NCBI RefSeq assembly: GCF_006149045.1
Contig: NZ_VBSN01000073.1
Location: 124,001 to 188,000, forward strand
Length of the DNA: 64,000 nucleotides
Reading direction: 5' to 3'
Source: Dyadobacter flavalbus
GTDB taxonomy: Bacteria > Bacteroidota > Bacteroidia > Cytophagales > Spirosomataceae
The position numbers were made by a program, and so were the translations under genes. Shown one piece after another: positions 32,599-42,287 of the stretch (its first letter is position 1; each line of letters opens with the position of its first letter). The notes below the pieces were generated by a model. It made no database searches. It was not told the DNA's origin and saw only the letters and a program-made list of their open reading frames with translations.

Positions 32599-35500
32599 AT
32601 GAAAGTATCTCTGCGGGCCGTTTTATTTTTTCTTGTTGTAAGTTACTGCTTACAGGCACAGGAAAAAAACCGTTCGTTCCGGCATCTCACCACAAACCAG
32701 GGCCTGTCGCAGAATAATGTGACGAGCATCCAGAAAGACCGCCGTGGTTTTATGTGGTTCGGAACACAGGACGGACTGAATATTTATGACGGTTATAAAT
32801 TCACCGTATACCGCAATGAACCGCACAATCCCGGAAGCCTCGGCCACAATTACGTTCATACCATTTTTGAAGACAGCAAAGGAAGGCTCTGGATCGGCAC
32901 CAATTACGGCGGCCTGAGCCTGTACAATCCCGATACCGACCGCTTTACCAATTACACGCACAAGCCCGGTGATGACGCGAGCATCAGCCATAACAATGTA
33001 ACCTCCATTGCCGAGGACAAGAACGGCAATCTGTGGATCGGTACCGGTGGCGGACTGAATTATTTTGACGTTAAAAAAAGGACTTTCAGGCATTATATCC
33101 ATCATGAATCGGAGCCGTCGAGCCTGAGTGACAATTTCGTTACCGATGTGCTTGTCACCAGCGACGGTGCCGTTTGGGCCGCAACGAAAAAAAAGGGCCT
33201 CGAAATGCTTTCCCCGGACGGCAGCCGTTTCACGCATTTCATGTACGATCCGGCCAACCCGAAATCGTTGAGCAAAAATGAAATCAACAGTATTTATGAA
33301 GATGCCGAACATCGTTTCTGGATTGCTACCGAAGGCGGCGGCCTGAATCTGTTCAACAGAAGCAAAGGGACTTTTACCGCTTACCAGCACGATGAAGCAA
33401 ATCCGCAAAGTCTTTCGCACAATGATGTTTTATCCCTTGCACAGGATAAAAAAGGCCGGTTATGGATCGGTACCCGAAACGGCGGGATCAATATTCTTGA
33501 AAAAAACGGCACGTTCAAAAAGTATGCCTTCGATCCTGCCATCAGCAGCGGACTGAACAACGGCTCTATCTATGCGCTGCATTGTGACAATATCGGAACC
33601 ATGTGGATCGGGACGTACAGCGGCGGCGTGAATGTAATGGATTACGAACCGCAGAAATTTAACCTGTACAGAAGCAATCCGAGCAGGCGGAACGGCCTCA
33701 ACAATGACAACATACTCACCGTAACCGAAGACAGCGACGGCAAACTCTGGTTGGGAACAGACGGCGGCGGAATTAACGTCTGGGACAGGAAAACCGACCG
33801 GTTTACACATTATACGCACAATCCGCTGCAAGCCGGAAGCATTGCCAGCAACTTCATCATGTCGCTGTATGAAGACAAGGATAAAAAAATGTGGATCGGC
33901 AATTACAAAGGCGGTCTGAGTATTTTCAACCGGGAAAAAGGCACTTTCCTGAACCTGAACGAGGACAGCAGCATCCGCGACGTCATTCCGTCCAACATCA
34001 ATTCCATGATCGAGGGCAGCAACGGATTCATCTGGATCGGCACTTCCGCCGGACTTATCCGGTATGACAAGAAAGCAGGAACGTACATTGTCTATAACAG
34101 TAATGCAGTCAAACCCGGGCACATCAACAATGACATCATCAAATCGCTCTGCATTGACCGGAAAGGGAACTTATGGATCGGGACGGAAGGCGGCGGGCTG
34201 AACCTTTTCAATGAAAAACAGAATACTTTCACGCATTATGCAAACAATGAAGACGATGAAAATTCCATCAGCAATAACCTGGTCAACTGTATTTATGAGG
34301 ATAAAAAAGGCAATCTGTGGATCGGTACGAGCAACGGACTGAATCTTTTTAATCCGAAGACAGGAAACTTTAAAAGTTACCGGCAGAAAGACGGCCTTCC
34401 AAATAATGTAATTCAGGGGATAACGGAAGATTCGCACGGAACGCTCTGGATCAGCACCAACTACGGCATTTCCAACTTCAATCCGGAAACAAAGGTATTC
34501 CGGAATTTCGATAACAGCGACGGGCTTCAGGGTACTTCGTTCAACAGAATGTCGGTTTATAAAAATCAGGAAGGCTACATTTTCTTCGGCGGGCAGAACG
34601 GCTTCAACTTTTTTCATCCCGACAGCATTCTGTACAACAATTACATTCCGCCTGTTTACATTACGGACTTTCAGATCTTCAACAAATCCGTTTCACTGCA
34701 CGACGCGGATTCTCCGCTAAAAAAGCACATTACGGCCACCAAGGAAATAACGGTTTCTTACAAGGACCTGATGCTTTCCTTTGAATTTACCGCGCTGAAC
34801 TATACCATTTCCAGAAAAAACAAATATGCGTATAAACTGGAAGGGTTTGATAATGACTGGATTTATCCGGGAACAACCCGCCGTGCAACCTACACCAATC
34901 TTGATCCGGGCGACTATGTTTTCAGGGTAAAAGCCTCCAATAATGACGGCATCTGGAACGAAACCGGAACTTCTGTAAGGCTGCACATCATTCCGCCTTT
35001 CTGGAAAACCTGGTGGTTCCGGGTGGCCATGCTGCTGCTGGCTGCCGCGCTGATCATCGGGATATATCATTCCCGAATGGAAGGCGTCAAAAAACAGAAG
35101 CTGGAACTGCTCAGTCAGGTTCAGGCAAGGACAAAAGAAGTGATCCGGCAAAAGCAGGTACTGGAAGAACAGGCAGAAAACCTGCACAAGCTGAACAGCG
35201 ATCTTCAGAAAAAACACATCGAGGAGCAGCTCGCCAGAGAAGAAGCCGAGCGGGCAAACCAGGCCAAAAGCATATTCCTGGCCACGATGAGCCATGAAAT
35301 CAGGACGCCTATGAACGGTATTCTGGGCATGGCCGCACTGCTTTCACAGACCGCCATGAACGAAGAGCAGGAAGAATACGCCGAAACCATTATGAGCTGC
35401 GGCGACGGGCTACTTACGGTCATCAACGACATTCTGGATTTTTCCAAAATCGAGTCCGGCAATATGGAGCTGGAAAACAAACCTTTCGACCTGCATGAAT

Positions 35501-36807
35501 GCATCGAGGAAGTGCTCGGCATCTTTTCGGGAAAAGCTTCCGACCTCGGCTTGGACCTTGTTTATCAGATTGCTCCCGACGTTCCCGGCCAGATCATCGG
35601 TGACAATCTGCGTCTGCGGCAGGTCCTGATCAATCTGGTCGGGAATGCGGTGAAATTCACACAGCAGGGCGAAATTCTTGTCAGCGTACAGAACGAAGGC
35701 GTGAAAGATGACGGCATGATCCAGCTGAAATTTCTGGTGCAGGATACCGGTATCGGCATTCCGCAGGACAAGCTCGACCTTTTATTCAAAGCCTTTTCAC
35801 AGGTTGATTCTTCACATACCCGGAAGTATGGCGGTACCGGGCTCGGCCTGGTAATCAGCCAGCGGCTTGTTCAGCTGATGGGCGGGCACATCCATGCGGA
35901 AAGCTGGGAAGGAAAAGGAACCGACTTTTATTTCAGCATACACACCAGAGCAAGCGAGCAGGCTTTGCCGCAGTCAGACAGCAATGAAGCCCATGACATT
36001 GAAGGAAAACTTGTGCTGGTTGTGGACGACAATAAAACCAATCTCAGGATCATAGAATCGCAGCTCCGGTACTGGAAACTGGTGCCTGTGCTGGCAGCCT
36101 CGGGCCAGGCGGCGCTGGACAGGCTGGATCAGTACAACAATATCGAACTGGTCATTACGGATCAGCATATGCCCGAAATGAACGGGCTCGAACTAGGCGA
36201 AAAGATCAAAAGCAGATTTCCCAAGCTTCCGATTGTACTGCTCAGTTCGGTGGGTGATGTCGTACGTAAAAACAACCCGGACATTTTCCGTTCCATCCTT
36301 ACCAAGCCCGTCAAACATCAGAAACTTGTCAAGGTAATCAGAAACGAACTTTCGCAGCGCACTGCTGCAATTCAGCCGGATGTTGCGAACAAAAACCAGC
36401 TTTCGGGCAACTTCGCCGAAGATTATCCACTTACCATCCTGATTGCCGAGGACAATCCCATCAACGAAAAACTGTTTGTGACCGTACTCCGCAAACTGGG
36501 CTACACCGCGCAGGTGGTGCATAACGGAAGGGAAGCACTGGAAACTGTGCAGCAGCAGTTTTTCGATCTCATTTTTATGGATGTGCAAATGCCTGAAATG
36601 GACGGGCTGGAAGCATCCGCACTGATCAGGAAGCTGGAAGTCAGGCAGCCGTTTATTGTTGCGGTTACGGCCAATGCCATGCCGGAAGACCGTGAAATCT
36701 GTATCAATGCCGGGATGGACGATTACATTTCCAAACCGCTGCGGTACGAGGATGTGAAAGCGGCTCTTCAGAGAGCATATACTTCGAAACAGCCTATGTA
36801 CAAGTAG
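32599..36807 (+). CDS. Reg_prop/Y_Y_Y hybrid histidine kinase with two receivers and no DNA-binding domain
   Basis: This 1402-residue protein has a signal sequence and a periplasmic region of 14 Reg_prop-type WIGTxxGG repeats, the number expected for two seven-bladed propellers. A Y_Y_Y domain follows (YKLEGFDNDWIYPGTTRRATY), then one membrane helix near residue 810-830, HisKA with H899 in TMSHEIRTPMNGILG, HATPase (YGGTGLGLVISQRL) and two receivers with D1188 (VITDQHMPEMNG) and D1328 (IFMDVQMPEMDG). Classical Bacteroidetes HTCS proteins end in an AraC HTH; here the chain stops after the second receiver. Output must therefore go to another protein. HTCS propellers usually sense oligosaccharides, so its place between TreY-MalQ and GlgE suggests sensing of glucan fragments; that is inference. 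Confidence 0.92.
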   Translation: MKVSLRAVLFFLVVSYCLQAQEKNRSFRHLTTNQGLSQNNVTSIQKDRRGFMWFGTQDGLNIYDGYKFTVYRNEPHNPGSLGHNYVHTIFEDSKGRLWIGTNYGGLSLYNPDTDRFTNYTHKPGDDASISHNNVTSIAEDKNGNLWIGTGGGLNYFDVKKRTFRHYIHHESEPSSLSDNFVTDVLVTSDGAVWAATKKKGLEMLSPDGSRFTHFMYDPANPKSLSKNEINSIYEDAEHRFWIATEGGGLNLFNRSKGTFTAYQHDEANPQSLSHNDVLSLAQDKKGRLWIGTRNGGINILEKNGTFKKYAFDPAISSGLNNGSIYALHCDNIGTMWIGTYSGGVNVMDYEPQKFNLYRSNPSRRNGLNNDNILTVTEDSDGKLWLGTDGGGINVWDRKTDRFTHYTHNPLQAGSIASNFIMSLYEDKDKKMWIGNYKGGLSIFNREKGTFLNLNEDSSIRDVIPSNINSMIEGSNGFIWIGTSAGLIRYDKKAGTYIVYNSNAVKPGHINNDIIKSLCIDRKGNLWIGTEGGGLNLFNEKQNTFTHYANNEDDENSISNNLVNCIYEDKKGNLWIGTSNGLNLFNPKTGNFKSYRQKDGLPNNVIQGITEDSHGTLWISTNYGISNFNPETKVFRNFDNSDGLQGTSFNRMSVYKNQEGYIFFGGQNGFNFFHPDSILYNNYIPPVYITDFQIFNKSVSLHDADSPLKKHITATKEITVSYKDLMLSFEFTALNYTISRKNKYAYKLEGFDNDWIYPGTTRRATYTNLDPGDYVFRVKASNNDGIWNETGTSVRLHIIPPFWKTWWFRVAMLLLAAALIIGIYHSRMEGVKKQKLELLSQVQARTKEVIRQKQVLEEQAENLHKLNSDLQKKHIEEQLAREEAERANQAKSIFLATMSHEIRTPMNGILGMAALLSQTAMNEEQEEYAETIMSCGDGLLTVINDILDFSKIESGNMELENKPFDLHECIEEVLGIFSGKASDLGLDLVYQIAPDVPGQIIGDNLRLRQVLINLVGNAVKFTQQGEILVSVQNEGVKDDGMIQLKFLVQDTGIGIPQDKLDLLFKAFSQVDSSHTRKYGGTGLGLVISQRLVQLMGGHIHAESWEGKGTDFYFSIHTRASEQALPQSDSNEAHDIEGKLVLVVDDNKTNLRIIESQLRYWKLVPVLAASGQAALDRLDQYNNIELVITDQHMPEMNGLELGEKIKSRFPKLPIVLLSSVGDVVRKNNPDIFRSILTKPVKHQKLVKVIRNELSQRTAAIQPDVANKNQLSGNFAEDYPLTILIAEDNPINEKLFVTVLRKLGYTAQVVHNGREALETVQQQFFDLIFMDVQMPEMDGLEASALIRKLEVRQPFIVAVTANAMPEDREICINAGMDDYISKPLRYEDVKAALQRAYTSKQPMYK

Positions 36808-36975
36808 TTTATATTCACGTTGCTGCATATTGCCGGTTTCCTGCGTAGAACGGCCGTTCAAATAATCCGGATTTTCTCTAAAAAACAGTAGAAAACCCGA
36901 TCAAAGCCAGTCTGCAGGCATGATTTTGATTGTCCTACTATCCATTCGACAAATGAAAACTTAAAAATCGGATCG

Positions 36976-38958
36976 ATGAGTATTCAGGATGGAATAAGAC
37001 GCGTAATTATCACCAACGTTACACCACAAGTTGAAGGCGGCAAATATCCGGCTAAAAGAGCAATCGGGGAAAATGTACTGATCGCTGCCGATATTTTCGG
37101 AGACGGACACGACGTAGTTGCTGCAAGTGTGATTTTCAGGCATGAAAATGACGAATACTGGAGTGACCTTCCCATGAAATATGTCAGTAATGATTGCTGG
37201 GAAGCTTCATGGACACCGGAAAATACCGGTTTTTACGAATACAGGATAACCGGCTGGATCGACCATTTCACAACCTGGAAAAAAGGCCTGGTCAAGAAAT
37301 ACGATGCTGGCCAGGATGTTTCTGTCGAAATCCTCATCGGTGTAGAGCTGCTGGAAGAAGCAGCCGAACTCGTAAGTCTGGAAAAGAAGCCTGACTTTAC
37401 CCGATGGATCAGTGAACTGCAGGATTCCAAAGACAAGGACATTGAACGGGCAATAAGCCTTGCGATCAGCGACGAGGTTGCCAATGCCATGAACAGCATC
37501 CGTTTTACGGATCGGATCACAGTATATGACAAAACGTTCCGGTTGGAAGTAGAGCGAAAAAAAGCAGCGTTCAGTTCGTGGTATGAGCTTTTCCCAAGGT
37601 CTGCATCCGCAACGCCTGACACTCACGGCACGTTCAAGGACGTTGCCAAACTGTTGCCCCGGGTTGCCAGAATGGGCTTTGATACCCTGTATTTTCCGCC
37701 GGTTCATCCGATTGGCGAAATGAAGCGCAAGGGAAAAAACAACTCATTGACTCCGTCGGAAACCGATCCGGGCTCTCCGTGGGCAATCGGGAACCGGCTT
37801 GGCGGACACAAGGCGATCCATCCGGAACTGGGTACTGTGGAAGATTTTGAAGAACTGGTTTCACAAGCCAAAGAACTCGGTATCGAGATTGCCATGGACA
37901 TTGCATATCAGTGTGCACCGGACCATCCGTACGTGAAAGAACATCCACAATGGTTTAAATGGCGGCCCGACGGCACCGTTCAGTACGCAGAGAACCCGCC
38001 CAAAAGATACGAGGATATCCTTCCGTTTGACTTTGAAACCGAAGACTGGCAGAATCTGTGGGAAGAACTGAAAAGTGTTATCGACTTCTGGATTGAAAAA
38101 GGCGTGCGCGTGTTCCGGATCGATAATCCGCATACAAAGGCATTCGGATTCTGGGAATGGATGATTCGTGAAGTAAGGAAGAAAAATCCGGAAGTACTGT
38201 TTCTGGCCGAGGCATTTACAAGGCCGAGGGTTATGGAACGCCTTGCCAAAATCGGTTTCAACCAATCCTATACTTATTTCACCTGGCGAAACAGTAAATA
38301 TGAAATTGAAAAGTACATGCATGAACTGACCAAAACAGATCAGCAGTACTATTTCCGCCCAAATTTCTGGCCCAATACGCCGGATATATTGCCGCATCAT
38401 TTGGCCGTTGGCGGCGAAAATGCGCACATTACCCGGTTTTTACTTGCCGCTACGCTTTCTTCCAATTATGGCCTTTACGGACCGGTTTACGAATTCGGCA
38501 TTAACACACCCCATCCCGGCAAGGAAGAATATACAGACAATGAAAAGTATGAAATCAAGCACTGGGACTGGAACCGATACAGCCGTACGGCCGAGATTAT
38601 AACACGCGTCAACAAAATCAGGAAAGACAATCCGGCACTGCAGACCACCTGGAACATTGAATTTGCAGACACAGACAATGACATGATCATGTGTTATTCC
38701 AAAATCGATGAAGCCAGCAACAATGCATTGCTGATTGCTGTCAACCTCGACTTCTATAATACGCAGGGCGCTCACATAAAAGTACCGATCGAGAAATTCG
38801 GGATACATTATGATCAGCCGTACAAGGTCAGCGATATGCTGTCCGGAGAAAAATACAACTGGCAGGGAGCGTACAATTATGTACAGCTGAATCCGTATGA
38901 AATGCCTGCACACATTTTAAAAATTGAACCATTGAATACATACCCGCATGGAAAATAA
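36976..38958 (+). CDS. glgE: Alpha-1,4-glucan:maltose-1-phosphate maltosyltransferase
   Basis: This 660-residue GH13_3 enzyme extends alpha-1,4-glucans using maltose-1-phosphate. It has the N-terminal family domain (RRVIITNVTPQVEGGKYPAK), DTLYFPPVHPIGEMKRKGKN, the nucleophile D383 in VRVFRIDNPHTKAFGFW, the acid/base E412 in FLAEAFTRPRVM, and the GlgE-type YGPVYEFGINTPHPGKEEY. Length is normal. The product end overlaps the TreS-maltokinase start by 11 bases, and GlgB follows 4 bases after that. This is the classic order for the GlgE pathway, in which Pep2 makes maltose-1-phosphate and GlgB branches the product. No promoter consensus or Shine-Dalgarno is clear in the 168 bases upstream. Confidence 0.95.
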   Translation: MSIQDGIRRVIITNVTPQVEGGKYPAKRAIGENVLIAADIFGDGHDVVAASVIFRHENDEYWSDLPMKYVSNDCWEASWTPENTGFYEYRITGWIDHFTTWKKGLVKKYDAGQDVSVEILIGVELLEEAAELVSLEKKPDFTRWISELQDSKDKDIERAISLAISDEVANAMNSIRFTDRITVYDKTFRLEVERKKAAFSSWYELFPRSASATPDTHGTFKDVAKLLPRVARMGFDTLYFPPVHPIGEMKRKGKNNSLTPSETDPGSPWAIGNRLGGHKAIHPELGTVEDFEELVSQAKELGIEIAMDIAYQCAPDHPYVKEHPQWFKWRPDGTVQYAENPPKRYEDILPFDFETEDWQNLWEELKSVIDFWIEKGVRVFRIDNPHTKAFGFWEWMIREVRKKNPEVLFLAEAFTRPRVMERLAKIGFNQSYTYFTWRNSKYEIEKYMHELTKTDQQYYFRPNFWPNTPDILPHHLAVGGENAHITRFLLAATLSSNYGLYGPVYEFGINTPHPGKEEYTDNEKYEIKHWDWNRYSRTAEIITRVNKIRKDNPALQTTWNIEFADTDNDMIMCYSKIDEASNNALLIAVNLDFYNTQGAHIKVPIEKFGIHYDQPYKVSDMLSGEKYNWQGAYNYVQLNPYEMPAHILKIEPLNTYPHGK

Positions 38959-41900
38959 GAATGGAGTACTCGAAAAAAATCTGCAATGGTACAAAGATGC
39001 CATTATTTACGAATTGCATATAAAAGCATTCAAAGACGGAAATTGCGACGGAATCGGTGATTTCCAGGGCTTGATGCAACAGCTGGATTATCTTCAGGAT
39101 CTTGGCGTAACGGCGATCTGGCTGCTTCCTTTTTACCCTTCGCCGCTGCGGGACGACGGATACGATATTTCGGATTATTACTCCATTAATCCTTCTTACG
39201 GCGATATTCAGCAGTTTAAGACTTTCCTGAAAGAAGCGCACAAGCGCGGCCTGAAAGTAATTACAGAGCTTGTCATCAACCACACTTCGGATCAGCACCC
39301 GTGGTTCCAGCGTGCGAGAAAAGCACCAAAAGGCTCTGATCACCGTAACTATTATGTCTGGACAGACGATCCCAAACAGTTCAAGGATGCTCGGATCATT
39401 TTTCAGGATTACGAAAAATCCAACTGGACCTGGGACAGCGAAGCAGGACAATATTACTGGCATCGCTTCTTCCATCATCAGCCCGACCTGAACTACGACA
39501 GTCCGCTCGTGCAGGAGGAAATTTTCAAGATCATTAACTTCTGGTGTAAAATGGGTGTGGACGGATTTCGTCTGGATGCCGTTCCCTATCTTTTTGAGAG
39601 AGACGGCACCAACTGCGAAAACCTGCCCGAAACGCATGAATATCTTAAGAGACTCAGAAAATATGTAGACGAGCGTTATCCCGGAACTTTGCTTCTGGCA
39701 GAAGCCAACATGTGGCCGGAAGATTCCGCAGCTTACTTTGGCGATGGTGACGAATGCCAGATGAACTATCATTTTCCGATTATGCCGCGCATGTTTATGT
39801 CGCTGCAGATGGAGGACCGTTACCCGATCACCGACATTTTTGACCAGACACCGGAAATCCCGGAAAACTGCCAATGGGGAATATTCCTGCGTAACCACGA
39901 TGAGCTGACGCTGGAAATGGTGACGGATGAAGAGCGCGATTACATGTATAAAGTGTACGTAAAAGACCCGAAGGCAAGAATAAACCTGGGAATCAGACAC
40001 CGTCTGGCTCCTTTGATGGAGAATAACCGGAAGAAAATCGAGTTGCTGAATGCACTGCTTTTTACCTTTCCGGGAACACCGATCATTTACTACGGTGACG
40101 AAATCGGAATGGGCGATAACTTTTACCTCGGCGACCGTGACGGCGTAAGAACGCCGATGCAATGGAGCCCCGACCGGAATGCCGGATTCTCGCAGGCGAA
40201 TCCGCAGCGGCTTTATCTGCCACTGATCCTGGACCCGCAATATCATTATGAATCCGTAAACGTAGAACTTCAGACACGCAATTCATCTTCGCTGTTGTGG
40301 TGGATGAAACGGGCGATTAATACGCGCAAGAAATACAAGGCATTCAGCCGCGGCGACATCAAGTTTATCAATTCCGAAAATTCGAAAGTACTTGCATTCA
40401 CACGTACTTTTGAAGATGAAACCATGCTGGTAATCGCCAATCTTTCGCGTTTTCCGCAGCCGGTAGAACTGGACATTGATCAATACAAGGGTTATCAGCC
40501 GGTGGAGATTTTCAGTAAAAACAAATTTCCTGCAATCAAAGACAGTACGCCGTATTTCTTTACACTGGAAGCTTATGCCTGTCAGTGCTTTGTATTGCAG
40601 CAGACGCATCCGGAAATTGACAAGAATGAAGAACTGCCGCTTATCGAACTTGCAAAATGGGATGATTTGCTGGAACCGCGCGTAATCGAAAACCTTGAAA
40701 ATAAAATACTGCCTGCTTACCTGATGAAAATGAGATGGTTTGGCGGTAAAGGCAAAGGACTGGACAGCCTGCGCATTGTTTCCCATGCAACCATTCCGCT
40801 TGGCGAAAACCTGCCGAGCTATATTCTTCTGCTGGAAGCTACCTACCAGAATGACCTTCCGGAAATGTATCAGTTGCATATTGCTTTCGGCAAACAGCCT
40901 TTTTCATTCCGTGTAAGAGAAGACTGTCCGCAGGCCGTTATTGCACAGATCAAAATTGAAGAGGAAGAAGGGATTCTGTTTGATGCCGTTTACGGACAGG
41001 AACTTCAGCTTGCGATGATCAGCAACATGGCAGCGCAGGAATCGGTTGAAACCCGGGACGGACATATCCAGTTTTCAGGAAATGAAGATCTGGAAAGCCA
41101 CATCCGCGATACCGAGAAGATCAAACCGCGGGTGATGTCTGCCGAACAAAGCAATACTTCACTGGCATTTGACAGCAAGTATTTCTTCAAGCTGTACCGG
41201 AAAGTGGATCGTGCCATTAACCCGGATCTGGAAATTACGCACTTCCTGACGCACGAAGCCAAATTCCCGAACATTCCGGCATTTGTAGGGTCCATTGAAT
41301 GGAAAAACAACAAAGATTCCATGGTACTGGGCATGATGCAGGAAATGGTTCCGAGCAGTACGGATGCATGGGCGAATATGCTGGACAGGCTTAATGATTT
41401 CAATGAAAAAATCCTGATGGGCAGCAACATTCAGCTGCCGACAGAACTGGTCGGAACTTTGATCGATCCGGTTGGCTATGAGGATATTCCGGGTGTGTTG
41501 AAAGATTTGCTGGACGTTCCTACCGCCGAACAGATTTCGCTTCTGGGCGTAAGAACGGCTGAAATGCACCTTGCACTTGCTTCGGGAACGCATTTGCCGG
41601 ATTTCAAACCGGAGGAATTCTCATTGCATTATCAGCGGTCAGTCTATTCCTCTTTGCAGTCGCTGGTACGTGTTGCTTTCCAGAGCCTCAACCGAAACAG
41701 CAAGAAACTGGACCCGGAAGTAAAACAGGAAGCCGATGAAATCCTGCAGATGAAAGAAGACATCCTGACAGAACTCAAAAAGGTGTATTCGCACAAAATC
41801 GATACTTCCAAAATCCGTATCCATGGTGATTACCATCTCGGACAAGTGCTGTTTACAGGAAAAGATTTTGTAATTCTTGACTTTGAAGGCGAACCTGCAA

Positions 41901-42283
41901 GAAGTTACAGCGAAAGAAGACTGAAGCGTTCTGCATTGCGTGATGTGGCGGGAATGCTCCGTTCGTTCCACTATGCAGCCTACGGAAGTCTTTATCTGGA
42001 CAATCAGGTCCGTACGGAAGATATCGAGAAACTCATTCCTTACGTGGAACAGTGGTATCATTACATGAGCGGAATTTTCATGAAATCGTATCTTGAAACG
42101 GTAAAAGACAGTCCGATTATTCCGCAGAAAAAAGAGGATCTTGGCATTCTACTGCAGACATTCCTGCTGCAAAAAGCTATTTATGAACTTAATTATGAGG
42201 TTAATAACAGGCCGACATGGGTTATGGTACCGCTGAGAGGAATCAAATCCATCATGAAAAAGGCAGAACCTGCGACCGTATAA
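38948..42283 (+). CDS. treS-pep2: Trehalose synthase-maltokinase fusion (TreS-Pep2)
   Basis: This 1111-residue fusion has TreS (GH13) at residues 1 to about 545: WYKDAIIYELHIKAFKDGN, YPSPLRDDGYDISDYY, nucleophile D210 in VDGFRLDAVPYLFERDGTN, acid/base E252 in LLLAEANMWPED and FLRNHDELTLEMV. From about residue 570 a maltokinase follows with MRWFGGKGKG, H959 in RIHGDYHLGQVL and VILDFEGEPARSYSERRLK. TreS interconverts trehalose and maltose; the kinase makes maltose-1-phosphate with ATP, so the fusion channels trehalose to GlgE. Such fusions are known in several phyla. It overlaps glgE by 11 bases and ends 4 bases before glgB. All catalytic motifs that I checked are intact. Confidence 0.95.
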   Translation: MENKNGVLEKNLQWYKDAIIYELHIKAFKDGNCDGIGDFQGLMQQLDYLQDLGVTAIWLLPFYPSPLRDDGYDISDYYSINPSYGDIQQFKTFLKEAHKRGLKVITELVINHTSDQHPWFQRARKAPKGSDHRNYYVWTDDPKQFKDARIIFQDYEKSNWTWDSEAGQYYWHRFFHHQPDLNYDSPLVQEEIFKIINFWCKMGVDGFRLDAVPYLFERDGTNCENLPETHEYLKRLRKYVDERYPGTLLLAEANMWPEDSAAYFGDGDECQMNYHFPIMPRMFMSLQMEDRYPITDIFDQTPEIPENCQWGIFLRNHDELTLEMVTDEERDYMYKVYVKDPKARINLGIRHRLAPLMENNRKKIELLNALLFTFPGTPIIYYGDEIGMGDNFYLGDRDGVRTPMQWSPDRNAGFSQANPQRLYLPLILDPQYHYESVNVELQTRNSSSLLWWMKRAINTRKKYKAFSRGDIKFINSENSKVLAFTRTFEDETMLVIANLSRFPQPVELDIDQYKGYQPVEIFSKNKFPAIKDSTPYFFTLEAYACQCFVLQQTHPEIDKNEELPLIELAKWDDLLEPRVIENLENKILPAYLMKMRWFGGKGKGLDSLRIVSHATIPLGENLPSYILLLEATYQNDLPEMYQLHIAFGKQPFSFRVREDCPQAVIAQIKIEEEEGILFDAVYGQELQLAMISNMAAQESVETRDGHIQFSGNEDLESHIRDTEKIKPRVMSAEQSNTSLAFDSKYFFKLYRKVDRAINPDLEITHFLTHEAKFPNIPAFVGSIEWKNNKDSMVLGMMQEMVPSSTDAWANMLDRLNDFNEKILMGSNIQLPTELVGTLIDPVGYEDIPGVLKDLLDVPTAEQISLLGVRTAEMHLALASGTHLPDFKPEEFSLHYQRSVYSSLQSLVRVAFQSLNRNSKKLDPEVKQEADEILQMKEDILTELKKVYSHKIDTSKIRIHGDYHLGQVLFTGKDFVILDFEGEPARSYSERRLKRSALRDVAGMLRSFHYAAYGSLYLDNQVRTEDIEKLIPYVEQWYHYMSGIFMKSYLETVKDSPIIPQKKEDLGILLQTFLLQKAIYELNYEVNNRPTWVMVPLRGIKSIMKKAEPATV

Positions 42284-42287
42284 ACTT

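Noticed and set aside
32650..34617. Several minus-strand frames across the kinase propeller
   Set aside because: They mirror the repeated WIGTxxGG codons of the kinase and carry no motif.
32599..34700. Tandem DNA repeats in the kinase gene
   Set aside because: The repetition is at protein level (Reg_prop blades) with degenerate codons, not a DNA repeat.
38828..40246. 472-codon open frame on the minus strand
   Set aside because: It lies fully antisense to glgE and treS-pep2, has no recognisable domain, and has a composition expected for an antisense frame of a strong gene.
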